Positions 51,102 through 59,822 of a stretch of 64,000 nucleotides of DNA are shown here, piece by piece. The notes below the pieces were generated by a model. That model was not told the DNA's origin, did no database searches, and saw only the letters and a list, made by a program, of their open reading frames with translations. This DNA comes from Holophagales bacterium (lineage in GTDB: Bacteria > Acidobacteriota > Thermoanaerobaculia > UBA5066): positions 62,001 to 126,000 of the forward strand of contig JADJVF010000006.1 of assembly GCA_016716705.1 (NCBI GenBank), given 5' to 3'. The number at the start of each line of letters is the position of its first letter. Position 1 is the stretch's first letter. Position numbers and translations under genes: made by a program.

Positions 51102-52099
51102 TCAGTACTGGCAGGGATCCGAGCAGCAGAGGGCCCGGGGGGGGGGCTTCCACGGCACGACCCGGAGTGCCGGAGCGGCGTTCAGGAGGAGCCGCGCCAC
51201 GTCGGGCCTCGCGTAGTGACCGGCGGGGTCGGCGGTCGTCTTGGCGATGCCGATGGCGTCGAAGTCGACGTCGGCGTAGAGGATCCCTTCCTGGTCGTGC
51301 GGAATCGGCTCGCAGAGGGGCCGGCCGTCGGGTCCGAAGATCATCGAGGCGCCGCCGCCCGCGGCGAGGTACGCCTTCTTCTCCGGCGTGTCGCAGAGCA
51401 TCTCGACGACCTCCGGGGTGGTGTTCATCGTCGAGGCCAGGACGTAGCACTGTCCTTCGAGGGCGTAGGTCTGGCGGACCGCCCAGGTCGCCTCCCGGCC
51501 GAGCGCGTAGGACTGGTCCCTGTAGAGCGCGAGGGCCGGCCAGCCGGCGGTGTGGATCTGCTCGTTCTGGGCGTACATCGCGTACTTCAGGAGCGGCTGG
51601 AGGTGCTCCCAGCAGTTGAGCGCGCCGAGCCGGCCGATCGGCGTCTCGACGACCTTCAGGTGCGATCCGTCCCCCTCGCCGAAGACGCAGCGCTCGGCGA
51701 GCGTCGGCTTCACCTTGCGCCGGACGATGAGGGGCTCTCCCTCCGGCGAGATGAGCATCTGGCCCATGTAGAGGCTGCCGCCGAAGCGCTCGGCGTAGCC
51801 CTGCAGACGTGGATGCCGCTCTCGCAGGCGGCCCGGCGGAGCGCGAGGTCGTGCTCGCCGCCGACGACGAGGGCGTTGTCGCGGTAGGCCGGCATGTGGA
51901 GGAGCGTCTGGATCGGCGCGTTCAGCCAGGCGAAGAGGGGGTAGCCGGGAATCCAGACCTCGGGAAAGGCGACGAGCCTGGCGCCGTTCCTGGCGGCCTC
52001 CTCGATGAAGCCAATCCCCTTCTCGACGGTCTTCTCGAGGTCGAAGTAGACGGGCGCGGCCTGCACGCAGGCCACCCGGACGTTCGGTTTCTTCTTCAA
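51102..52099 (-). CDS. Nitrilase-family carbon-nitrogen hydrolase, frame interrupted
   Basis: About 333 residues after repair. The catalytic Glu is in FPEVWIPGYP, Lys in RRKVKPTLAER and Cys in ALNCWEHLQPL. GEGDGSHL and the Trp after Cys are those of true nitrilases (including arylacetonitrilases), which convert nitriles to acids and ammonia. TTG 52099 has a GGAG site and overlaps the upstream stop. The break is at about 51806: one added G gives HVCRGYAERFGGSLYMGQM. Length is 3n+2. Substrate could be an aryl nitrile, but this is inferred. Confidence 0.85.
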
Positions 52100-53414
52100 G
52101 ACGGGCTCCTTCTGCGGTCAGTGGACCGCGGGGCGGGGTTTGGCTGCGGGGTCTGCGTCCCGGAAGGGAGCGGCAGGGTCGAAGGGGAGAGGGGTGCGCA
52201 CCTGGGCGGCGAGACGGTCACGATCCAGGTGACGAGCGTTCCGGAGGCGAAGAGGGTCATGAGGACCGCCAGCGCGGTCGGGGACTTCGCGCTCGAAAGG
52301 GAAACGAGAGCCGACGCGAGCGCACCCCCCGACATCCTCACGAAGCCGAGGACGGCGGAGGCCGTGCCGGCGACGTGCGGCATCGGCGCGAGGACTCCGT
52401 GGGCTGCCGACGGCGTGATCAACCCGAGGGCCGTCGTCACGAGGAGGAGCGTGGGGATCGCGGTCGCGACGCGGACGCGGCCGAGAACGGCGAGGAGGAG
52501 CAGGACGCCGCTCCCGGAGAGCCCGAGGAGGATCCCGCCGAGGAGGACGGTCACGTGGGAGACGCCCCGACGGGCCAGAGAGGCCGCGCCCGTCGCGCCC
52601 ACGATCTGGCCGGAGGCGATCGCGGCGAAGATCAGCCCGTAGACGCGGGGCTCACGTGGAGGATGCCGAGGAAGAGGAAGCTCGAGCCGACGACGTAGGC
52701 CTGCAGCAGGCCGAAGCTGAGGCCGGCGATGAGGGCGCAGCCGAGGACGGACCGGACCGAGACGACGCTCAGGTAGCCGGCGGCGAGCTCCCTCGCGCCG
52801 ACCTGGCGTCTCCGCGGGCCGATCGACTCACCGAGTCCTGCGCCGCACCCCACGAGGAGGGCCGCCCCGCCGAGCCCGAGGAATGCGAAGAGGCCGCGCC
52901 AGCCCGTGAACGTGAGGAAGAGCGCCCCCACTGTCGGTGCGACCATCGGGGCGATCCCCATGATGGCGTTGGCAGTCGCGAGCCGGGAGCGGACCTCGTC
53001 GCCCTCGAAGAGGTCCCGGACGACGGCGAAGATGACGACCATGCAGCCGCCCGCCCCGATTCCCTGGAAGAGGCGGAGCGAGAGGAGCGCGCCGAGGGAG
53101 CCGGCGAGCGTCGCGCCTATCCCGGCGGCCGAGAAGAGCGCGCTCGACGCGAGCATCACGGGCCGTCGCCCGAGGCGATCGGAGAGGGGACCCAGCACGA
53201 CCTGGGAGATCGCGAAGCCGGCGAGGAAGAGGCTGATCGCCAGGCCGGCCCGCCCGACGGGCGCGTGGAGCGAAGAGGCGATCGACGGCAGGGCGGGAAG
53301 GACCATGTCGATGGAGAGCGGGGGGAGCGCGACCATGGCCGCGACGAGGAGCGTGTAGAGGCCCGACCGTCGCGAGTCGCGGATCGCGGTGGCGGCGGCC
53401 GCGGCGTCGCTCAC
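52096..53414 (-). CDS. Bcr/CflA-like MFS drug transporter, frame interrupted
   Basis: About 439 residues after repair; 12 membrane helices. The family motif VVLGPLSDRLGRRPVML and a first-helix DMVLPALPSIA match the Bcr/CflA/CmlA efflux group. The C-run near 52650 (plus strand) lacks one base: adding it gives HVSPRVYGLIFAAIASGQ. Length is 3n+2. GTG 53414 overlaps the DUF4037 stop (GTGA), and its stop overlaps the nitrilase start. Inner membrane efflux; substrate unknown. Confidence 0.83.
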
Positions 53415-54332
53415 GGGGCACCCGCCCGCCGGCGAAGCAGGGGATCGGAGACGCGACCCGCGACCTCGCGCGCGTGGTCGACGAGGAAGTCCAACGGTGT
53501 CGACGAGAGGCCCTCCGCGCGGAGGGAGTCGGCGAGGAGGGCGGCGATCTCCTCGACCAGGCCGAGAACCAGCGCCGGCGCGGAAGCGGGAAGCCTCGAC
53601 GAGCTCGGCGAGGAGCGCGTGGAGGCGCGGGCCCGGTCGGGGAAGGTCTCCTAGGGCGCGGTGGGCCCACTTCGAAAACGGGCGGTATCGGCGGGCGAGG
53701 AGGAACGCGACGGCGAGAGTCGCGTCGACGAACTCGGCGAGCGCGAGGGCCGCGGCGACGACTTCGCTGCGACGGAGGCACCGTGCCCAGTTGTACTGGC
53801 CCGACTGCCCCGCAGCGTGAAGGTGCCGCGCGAGCCGCGCGAGACGGAGGTCCTCGGGGTAGAACGCGAGGAGGTCGTCGCGAACCGCGGTGAACTCGGC
53901 GAGCGGGTCGGCGAAGAGCTCCCCGTTCGTCGCGGCGGCGAGGCCCGCCTCGGGCGCCGCGCGCCACTCCTCGAGGGTGCGCGGCGCGCGCGGGAGTCCG
54001 AGGAAGCGGCGGTAGAAGGCCCCGGTCTGGTGGACTCCGCGCCGGCCGCCTCCCTCGGGAGTGACGAGCGGCGAACGCGGGGGCGGCGGCAGCGAGCCGA
54101 GAAGCGCGTCGAGGGATTCGCCGTGCTCGGCGAAGTCGGAGGCGGAGAGCCAGAGGCAGGGCGAAGGGTCGAAGTCGTGGTCGCGGGAGAGGTCGTCGTC
54201 GAAGCCGAAGCACTCGGAGCCTTCGCCGGCGAGGCCGGCCGCGAGCCGCGGGAGGAGCGCCGGGAGGCGGGCGGCGACGGCCGGGGCGACGACTCCGTCC
54301 CAGTAGGCGCGTGAGAGCTCGAGGCCCTTCAC
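53411..54332 (-). CDS. DUF4037 protein, frame interrupted
   Basis: About 307 residues after repair. The N-terminus has LSRAYWDGVVAPAV and GEGSECFGFDDDLSRDHDFDP, the nucleotidyltransferase-like signature of DUF4037. The C-terminal part ALVLGLVEEIAALLADSLRAE is in another frame; one base inserted near 53560-53620 would explain both. Length is 3n+1. Family function is unknown, possibly a nucleotidyltransferase. First gene of a coupled run with the MFS and nitrilase genes. Confidence 0.75.
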
Positions 54333-54370
54333 GCGGGACCTCCCGCGGCGCGGGCGTACGATCCCCGGCC

Positions 54371-54826
54371 GTGAGACGCGAGATCCAGGAAGCCCTCGAC
54401 CTCGGAAAGGCGAATCGCTGGGACGAGGCGATCGCGAAGATGAAAGCCGTCGTCGACGAGGAGCCGACGGCCGACCACTGGGCGTACCTCGGGACGACGT
54501 ACCGCTCGTGCAGCCGCTGGGACGAGGCCGACGGGGCCTACGGGAAGGCTCTCGCGCTGGAGAGGCGGCACGTGGGGGCGCTCTGGGGCCTGGGCCTCTC
54601 CCGGGGGATGCAGGGCGACACGGAGGGGGCCGCGGAGATGCTGGGCGAGGCCGTCGACGCCGCGCCGCGGTTCGCCCCGCCCCGCTTCCAGCTCGCCCTG
54701 ACGCTTCTGGCGCAGGGCGACGACGCGGGTGCCCTCGCGCACGCCGAGGTCCTGCGCGAGCTGGACGGGCGGTACGCGGCGAAGCTCGACGCCTGTCTGC
54801 GCGAGCGCGGCCTCCTCTCCGGCTGA
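54371..54826 (+). CDS. TPR-repeat protein
   Basis: 151 residues from GTG 54371. Four or so 34-residue TPR units are visible, for example RWDEAIAKMKAVVDEEPTADHWAYLG and AYGKALALERRHVGALWGLG. It is soluble and should mediate protein contacts. Longer starts overlap the divergent DUF4037 gene. It converges on the DUF4125-like gene with a 2 bp gap. Confidence 0.8.
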   Translation: MRREIQEALDLGKANRWDEAIAKMKAVVDEEPTADHWAYLGTTYRSCSRWDEADGAYGKALALERRHVGALWGLGLSRGMQGDTEGAAEMLGEAVDAAPRFAPPRFQLALTLLAQGDDAGALAHAEVLRELDGRYAAKLDACLRERGLLSG

Positions 54827-54828
54827 CA

Positions 54829-55398
54829 TCAGATCGCGTCCGGGACCTTCGCCCGCTCCTTCGCCTCGACCTCTTCGAGGGTTCCCCGCGCGAGCTTGCG
54901 GAAGAACGTCTCGTAGCGTTCGCGCTGGAGGTTCCGGCCCGCTTCGCGGGCGCCGAGGACGTCCCGGTAGAAGAGCGTGACGGTCGCGTCGGAAAGCATC
55001 GACAGCTCGCACTCGAGGGCGCGGGAGAAGTCGGAAAGGGCGCCGCGGAACGTGAACGGGAAGCGCTCGCAGAGCTCGGCCATCCACGCCGTCTCGATCG
55101 CGACGATCCGCGGGACGAAAGCGTTCCTGGCCGCGGGAAGTCCCTTCTCCAGGAGGGCCCGCTTCTCGTCGAGGAGGTTCCGGCCGGCGAGGCGCGCCTG
55201 GCGCAGCTCGCCGAGGTAGGAGCGGAGCGTGTCGGGCGAGAGGACGGAGTTCGTGATCTCGCGCATCGTCCGGAAGGTCCCCGGGCGCTCCTGGCAGAGC
55301 TCGGGCCGGCCGGCGATCATCTCCATCATCATTTCCCACTCGTGCTGGACGATCTCCTCGACGAGGAGCCCGGGTCCGGGAATCGGCGGCAGCGTCAT
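54829..55398 (-). CDS. DUF4125-like protein A
   Basis: 189 residues, soluble, helical. It shares EEIV..EW, LCQERPGTFR.MRE, SVLS.DTL.SYLG, GRNL..EK and PRIV.IE.AWM with the next gene, so the two are tandem paralogues. The features match my memory of DUF4125, a family of unknown function; a database search would be needed. There is no signal peptide or membrane segment. It closes the minus-strand group divergent from hpdB. Confidence 0.62.
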   Translation of the reverse strand: MTLPPIPGPGLLVEEIVQHEWEMMMEMIAGRPELCQERPGTFRTMREITNSVLSPDTLRSYLGELRQARLAGRNLLDEKRALLEKGLPAARNAFVPRIVAIETAWMAELCERFPFTFRGALSDFSRALECELSMLSDATVTLFYRDVLGAREAGRNLQRERYETFFRKLARGTLEEVEAKERAKVPDAI

Positions 55399-55464
55399 GA
55401 GGTCCCTCCGTCGCGGGAGCGACGAGTCGGTGGACGGGGGTTCGGGCGCACGTCGCGGCGGGCG

Positions 55465-56036
55465 TCAGGCCGGGACCGCGGCGGTCTCGCGCGCCTTCGC
55501 CTCGACCTCGGCGAGCGTCCCCTGTCCCTGCGCCTCGAAGAGGTGCTCGTAGCGCTCGCGGACGAGATTCCGTCCGTCCTCCAGGGCCGCGAGGACGTCG
55601 CGGTAGAGGAGCATCAGCGTCGGGTCGGAGTAAGTCTCCAGCTCGCACGACTCGTAACGGGCGAAGTACGCCACGGACGCCTGAAACGTCACCGGCCAGG
55701 CGTCGCAGAGCTCCTTCATCCACGCCGATTCGATCGAGACGATCCTCGGGATGAGCGGGCACTCGGAGAGCGGAGGGATCTGCCCCTCCATCCGGGCGTA
55801 CTTCTCGGTGACGAGATTGCGTCCCTCGATCTCGGCGTTCCGGAGGTCGCCGAGGTACGAGGCGAGCGTGTCGCGCGAGAGGACGGAGTGGCTCATCTCG
55901 CGCATCGCGCGGAACGTGCCGGGCCGCTCCTGGCAGAGCGAGCGGCCGTCGGAGACGACGGCTTTCATCATGTCCCACTCGCGTCGACGACCTCTTCGAT
56001 CAGGGCCTCGCGTTCGGGAATCGGGGTCACGGGCAT
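55465..56036 (-). CDS. DUF4125-like protein B, frame interrupted
   Basis: About 190 residues after repair. Starting at ATG 56036 (GGGAGAAG site), the first frame gives IPEREALIEEVVDA and stops; a single missing base at about 55987 joins it to EWDMMKAVV, matching the EWEMMMEMI of protein A. Length is 3n+2. The rest aligns with protein A, including LCQERPGTFRAMREMSHSVLS and LLYRDVLAALEDGRNL. Function unknown; possibly related to the HPAD system by location. Confidence 0.65.
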
Positions 56037-56064
56037 CGCTTCTCCCTCGCGGCGCGGGCCGCGG

Positions 56065-56298
56065 TCAGGCGTTCGGGTTCGGGGTCTCGCCGAGGGCGGA
56101 GAGGATCCGGCTCGCGGCGAGGTCGTGGGGCTCGAGCGCGCGGAGCGCGCCCACGAGCTGGTAGTAGGCGGAGCGGACGTCGTCGGCGAGCGCGTTCGCG
56201 TCGATGCCGCCGGAGCAGAGCCCCTTCTGGCAATCGAGGGCCTCGCGGTCGAGGACGAGCGCCGCCACCAGACGTTTCACCGTCGGTGCGTTCGTCAT
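56065..56298 (-). CDS. Small helical protein
   Basis: 77 residues from ATG 56298, with two Cys (LDCQKGLCSGG) near the middle. No family recognised. It is mostly alpha-helical and soluble, and leads the minus-strand group toward the DUF4125-like pair. An upstream ATG at 56334 extends it with unconvincing sequence. Confidence 0.58.
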   Translation of the reverse strand: MTNAPTVKRLVAALVLDREALDCQKGLCSGGIDANALADDVRSAYYQLVGALRALEPHDLAASRILSALGETPNPNA

Positions 56299-56382
56299 CT
56301 TCGTTGTCCTCAGGGCCCAGTCCGCCCGCAACAAGGTGGGCCCCGATCGAGATTTCGCAAGGGCTTTCGTGCGTGTCGTCGC

Positions 56383-56403
56383 TCGTGACAGGGGGTGTCA
56401 CGA
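56383..56403. promoter_or_regulatory. Perfect inverted repeat, candidate activator site
   Basis: Arms TCGTGACA and TGTCACGA flank GGGGG (21 bp in all). It is 224 bp upstream of the sigma-54 -12 element, suitable for an enhancer-binding activator. Half-site TGTCACG recurs at 56522. Confidence 0.6.
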
Positions 56404-56521
56404 ATGGAGACGGGCATTCTGCGGAGCACTCCGGGGCGATGCGAGTCCGCTATTCATGCGAGACCTGCGCAGATTCATTGAACAGCCCGCGATCGCCGAG
56501 GCACCGGAACGGGCCCGTGCA

Positions 56522-56538
56522 TGTCACGCCGCGAGACA
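56522..56538. promoter_or_regulatory. Imperfect inverted repeat, second candidate activator site
   Basis: TGTCACG and CGAGACA are inverted around CCG, one mismatch from perfect symmetry. It lies about 90 bp upstream of the -24 element. Confidence 0.4.
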
Positions 56539-56626
56539 GCCGGACCGGACCGGGAACGGTATCGACGACGGAGGCCTAAACCTCGCCGTTGGAGTGGATT
56601 GCGAGCGGCCGACGGCGTCACGGGTG

Positions 56627-56641
56627 TGGCAGCGCCCTTGC
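56627..56641 (+). promoter_or_regulatory. Sigma-54 (RpoN) promoter of hpdB
   Basis: TGGCAGCGCCCTTGC carries the invariant GG and GC exactly 10 bases apart, as in -24/-12 promoters. Start of transcription would be near 56652, leaving a leader of about 70 bases. Confidence 0.75.
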
Positions 56642-56722
56642 GATGGAGGAAGCGAAACGAAACTGGACCCAGTCGGCCCAGACAGCCCGATCCGGAAGCA
56701 GCGAAGAATCAGGAGGGTTTCG

Positions 56723-59437
56723 ATGCCGAAGAAACTGAAGGAAGTACTGGCGGACGCCGGCGTCTCGATGGAAAACGAGGCCGGGGGACACGCGCCGAAG
56801 AACCTCGTCGACCGCGAGGTCAAAATGGCCCCGCACCCGCGCGTCGAGAAGCTGCGGGACGTCTTCATGCAGACGCTCTCGTCGGCGAACAACGAGTTCC
56901 CGTACTGGTACACGCGGGAGTACTTCCAGCACGACAACGAGATCCCCGTCGTGCGCCGCGCGATGGCCCTGAAGGCCGCCTTCTCGCACTCGACGCCCGT
57001 GATCTTCCCGGGCGAGCTCCTCGTCATGCACAAGGCGCCCTTCTTCCGCGGCTCCTTCCCGATGCCGTGGCTCTCCGAGGGCTTCTACATGGCCAAGGAG
57101 GACGAGCTCTACCAGGACGCGCTCAAGCGCGGCTCGACCTCGGTCGACGAGCACTCCAAGTTCGGCCAGGGCGGCGGCAACGTCGTCAAGAGCTTCGGCA
57201 AGGTCGTCTCCATCGCCGGCAAGTTCGGGATGCGCCAGGAAGAGGTCCCCGGCCTCCTCGAGGTCGCCCGGATGTGGGTCGGCAAGTCGGTCGACGACCT
57301 GGGCCACAAGTACGAGCAGATGGTCCCGGGCTACGAGACCAAGGAAGCGATCATGCGGAACATCGTCTGCATGTTCGACTCCGGCTACACGCTCCCGCAG
57401 GGGCGCGAGGTCATCAACTACTACTACCCGCTCCACCTCGGCTTCGACGGCATCATCGCCCTGGCGAAGGAGATGAAGGCCAAGGTCGCCGGCCGCGCCG
57501 ACGGCGACGGCCTCACCGGCATGAACCGCCTCTACAACTACGAGGCGGTCATCCTCGCGACCGAGGGCATGCAGGCCTGGGTCCGCAACTACGCCAAGGA
57601 AGCGCGCCGCCTCGAGTCGATCGAGAAGGACGCCGTCCAGAAGGCGGAGTACAAGGGGATCGCCGAGCGCCTCGAGTGGCTCGAGCACAACTCGCCCCGG
57701 ACCTTCATCGAAGCCCTCCAGATGATCGAGACGCTGCACCTGGCCGTCCTGAACGAGGACGCCATCTCGGGGATGTCCCCGGGCCGCATCGGCCAGGTCC
57801 TCTTCCCCTGGTTCGACCAGGACATCAAGGCGGGCCGGATCACCGAGGACGAGGTCGTCGAGCTCCTCGAGCTCGACCGCGTCGTGAAGACCTCGATCGA
57901 CTGCTTCGCCTCGATGGGCGTCGTCGGCGGCGTCCTCTCCGGCAACACGTTCAACACCGTGTCGTGCGCCGGCCTCCAGAAGGACGGGCGCCACGCCTGC
58001 AACCGGCTGGAGTACCTCCTCCTCGAGGCGGGCATGCGGAACGTGATGCCGCAGTCGACGCTCGCGGTCATCTACGACGAGAAGCTCCCCGAGGACTACC
58101 TGCTCCTCGCCATGGAGTGCATCAAGACCGGCGGCGGCTACCCGGCGTTCATGAACAACCAGGTCGCGATGGAGTTCCTCAAGCACCACTACGGCCCCGA
58201 GGGGATGGACATCGAGGACGCGCGCGCCTGGGCGATCGGCGGCTGCCTCGAGACCTCGGGCTGCACCTGGAAGCCGATCACGCTGAACGGGACGACCTAC
58301 TGGATCCCGGGCGGCGCCGGCCAGCCGACCTCCGTCGGCGTCCACTTCATCTCGATGCCGAAGATCCTCGAGCTGACGCTGTGGGACGGCGTCGACCAGC
58401 GGACCGGCGAGCGCGTCTTCAAGGCGCACGGCAAGAAGCTCGAGACCTTCGACGAGCTCTTCGCCCAGTTCAAGCTCTACTGGCAGGAAGCCGTCCACGT
58501 GCTGGACCTGACGAACAACATCCAGCACGACATCTGGCGCAAGAACAACATGGCGGTCATCAACTCGTACATGAAGCCCGACTGCCTCGACCGGGGCCAC
58601 CTCATCAACGAGCTCGGCTACCGCTACAACGCCACGTACAACGTCGAGTCCGCCGGCACGATCACGACGATCAACTCGATGGCGGCCCTCAAGAAGATCG
58701 TCTACGACGACAAGAAGGTCTCCCTCGACGAGTACCGCGTGGCCCTGAAGGACAACTTCGGCTTCAAGACGGCGAAGGAAGTGAACTCCTTCTCGCTCGC
58801 CGACCAGGAGAAGCGCGAGGACGGTCCCGGCAAGTGGGACAAGCTCCACTTCATGGCCCTGCAGGCGCCGAAGTACGGCAACGACGACAAGTACGTCGAC
58901 AACATCCTCCTCGACTGGGAGAACTTCTTCTGCAAGGACTGCTACAACTACGAGTCGCTCAACGCCAAGCCGCTCTACGCGTGCCAGATCTCGGTCTCCA
59001 CGCACGGCGCGATGGGCTCGGCGACGATCGCGACGGCCGACGGCCGCCTCGCGGGCACGACGTTCGCCGACGCCTCCCTGTCGGCCTTCCCGGGCACGGA
59101 CCGTAACGGTCCGTACGCGCTCCTGAACTCCGCCGCGATCTGGGACCACAGCATGTCGCAGAACTCCCAGCTCAACATCAAGATCCACCCGACCGCCATC
59201 CAGGGCGAAGAGGGCGCGAGGAAGCTCCTCGACCTCACCCAGGCCTACATGCGCAAGGGCGGCTTCCACATCCAGTACAACATCGTCGACTCGAAGGTCC
59301 TCAAGGACGCCCAGAAGAACCCGCAGAACTACCGCGACCTGATGGTCCGCGTCGCCGGGTTCACGCAGTACTGGGTCGAGATCGGCAAGCCGGTCCAGGA
59401 CGAGCTCATCGCCCGCACCGAGTACGAGGGGGTTTGA
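56723..59437 (+). CDS. hpdB: 4-Hydroxyphenylacetate decarboxylase, glycyl radical subunit
   Basis: 904 residues, ATG with an AGGAGGG site 5 bases upstream. It converts 4-hydroxyphenylacetate to p-cresol and CO2 anaerobically. The glycyl radical is Gly879 in VRVAGFTQYW; the thiyl Cys508 and Glu510 are in GGCLETSG. Ser349, His541 and Glu642 (NVESAG) sit at the known HPAD substrate-binding positions with a constant +5 offset from the Clostridium enzyme (Ser344, Cys503, Glu505, His536, Glu637; Gly873 is +6). Phenylacetate or indoleacetate decarboxylases are relatives, but the hydroxyl-binding pair and small subunit favour HPAD. Confidence 0.93.
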   Translation: MPKKLKEVLADAGVSMENEAGGHAPKNLVDREVKMAPHPRVEKLRDVFMQTLSSANNEFPYWYTREYFQHDNEIPVVRRAMALKAAFSHSTPVIFPGELLVMHKAPFFRGSFPMPWLSEGFYMAKEDELYQDALKRGSTSVDEHSKFGQGGGNVVKSFGKVVSIAGKFGMRQEEVPGLLEVARMWVGKSVDDLGHKYEQMVPGYETKEAIMRNIVCMFDSGYTLPQGREVINYYYPLHLGFDGIIALAKEMKAKVAGRADGDGLTGMNRLYNYEAVILATEGMQAWVRNYAKEARRLESIEKDAVQKAEYKGIAERLEWLEHNSPRTFIEALQMIETLHLAVLNEDAISGMSPGRIGQVLFPWFDQDIKAGRITEDEVVELLELDRVVKTSIDCFASMGVVGGVLSGNTFNTVSCAGLQKDGRHACNRLEYLLLEAGMRNVMPQSTLAVIYDEKLPEDYLLLAMECIKTGGGYPAFMNNQVAMEFLKHHYGPEGMDIEDARAWAIGGCLETSGCTWKPITLNGTTYWIPGGAGQPTSVGVHFISMPKILELTLWDGVDQRTGERVFKAHGKKLETFDELFAQFKLYWQEAVHVLDLTNNIQHDIWRKNNMAVINSYMKPDCLDRGHLINELGYRYNATYNVESAGTITTINSMAALKKIVYDDKKVSLDEYRVALKDNFGFKTAKEVNSFSLADQEKREDGPGKWDKLHFMALQAPKYGNDDKYVDNILLDWENFFCKDCYNYESLNAKPLYACQISVSTHGAMGSATIATADGRLAGTTFADASLSAFPGTDRNGPYALLNSAAIWDHSMSQNSQLNIKIHPTAIQGEEGARKLLDLTQAYMRKGGFHIQYNIVDSKVLKDAQKNPQNYRDLMVRVAGFTQYWVEIGKPVQDELIARTEYEGV

Positions 59438-59438
59438 A

Positions 59439-59708
59439 ATGGAAATGATGCACCACCGCGACTGCCGCAACTTCGCCGCGGTCGACGTCGCCAAGGGGAT
59501 CTGCCACCGCACGAAGAACATGGTCCCGGCCGACGGAGACCAGTGCGAGGAGTGCGTCGCCACGCCGAAGTGCAAGGGCTGCCGCAACTTCACCGCCGAC
59601 GCGAAGAGGGTGGAGCTCGGCGTCTGCGAGGCCTCGACGGCCACGCCGAAGTTCTTCGCCTACCCCGACATGGTCGCCCTGACCTGCGAGATGTTCCGCG
59701 AGCAGTAA
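59439..59708 (+). CDS. hpdC: 4-Hydroxyphenylacetate decarboxylase, small Fe-S subunit
   Basis: 89 residues, starting 1 base after the hpdB stop. His6, Cys9, Cys22, Cys39 and Cys45, Cys48, Cys63, Cys83 correspond to the eight ligands of the two [4Fe-4S] clusters of Clostridium HpdC. The start DCRNFAAVDVAKGIC is characteristic. The small subunit binds and regulates the radical subunit in the hetero-oligomer. It is unique to HPAD among the aryl-acetate decarboxylases. Confidence 0.93.
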   Translation: MEMMHHRDCRNFAAVDVAKGICHRTKNMVPADGDQCEECVATPKCKGCRNFTADAKRVELGVCEASTATPKFFAYPDMVALTCEMFREQ

Positions 59709-59725
59709 TCTCAAACTGACGGACC

Positions 59726-59757
59726 GGGCCGGGGGCGCCGCGAGGCGTCCCCGGCCC
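59726..59757 (+). terminator. Strong hairpin between hpdC and transporter gene
   Basis: A 14 bp stem (GGGCCGGGG, a G-T wobble and CGCC) is capped by GCGA, a GNRA tetraloop. No T-tract, so it may set higher hpdBC than downstream mRNA levels. Confidence 0.6.
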
Positions 59758-59822
59758 CTCGTCCGTGTCAGCCTCCGGCGGGACGGGTTTCGGGGCCGGA
59801 GAGAGACGAAAAGAGAGAGCGC

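Larger units (their letters stand above)
56299..56722. other. 424 bp divergent control region upstream of hpdB
   Basis: No convincing gene lies here; small open frames lack codon bias and ribosome sites. It holds two inverted repeats built on TGTCACG, a sigma-54 promoter and the hpdB ribosome site. A short AT-richer stretch (gagatttcgcaagg) may serve the divergent group. Confidence 0.65.

Noticed and set aside
56404..56482. 25-residue frame in the hpdB control region
   Set aside because: No ribosome site or codon bias; the region is better explained by regulatory repeats.
56723..59437. Pyruvate formate-lyase, choline TMA-lyase or glycerol dehydratase as identity of hpdB
   Set aside because: The Cys-Leu-Glu active site, Glu642/His541 pair and companion HpdC subunit point to HPAD.
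56723..59437. Phenylacetate decarboxylase (toluene-forming PhdB) as identity
   Set aside because: Hydroxyl-binding Glu and His positions and the small Fe-S subunit favour the 4-hydroxy substrate; not fully excluded without assay.
56618..59644. 1008-residue minus-strand frame over hpdB
   Set aside because: Shadow of hpdB, which has full active-site conservation.
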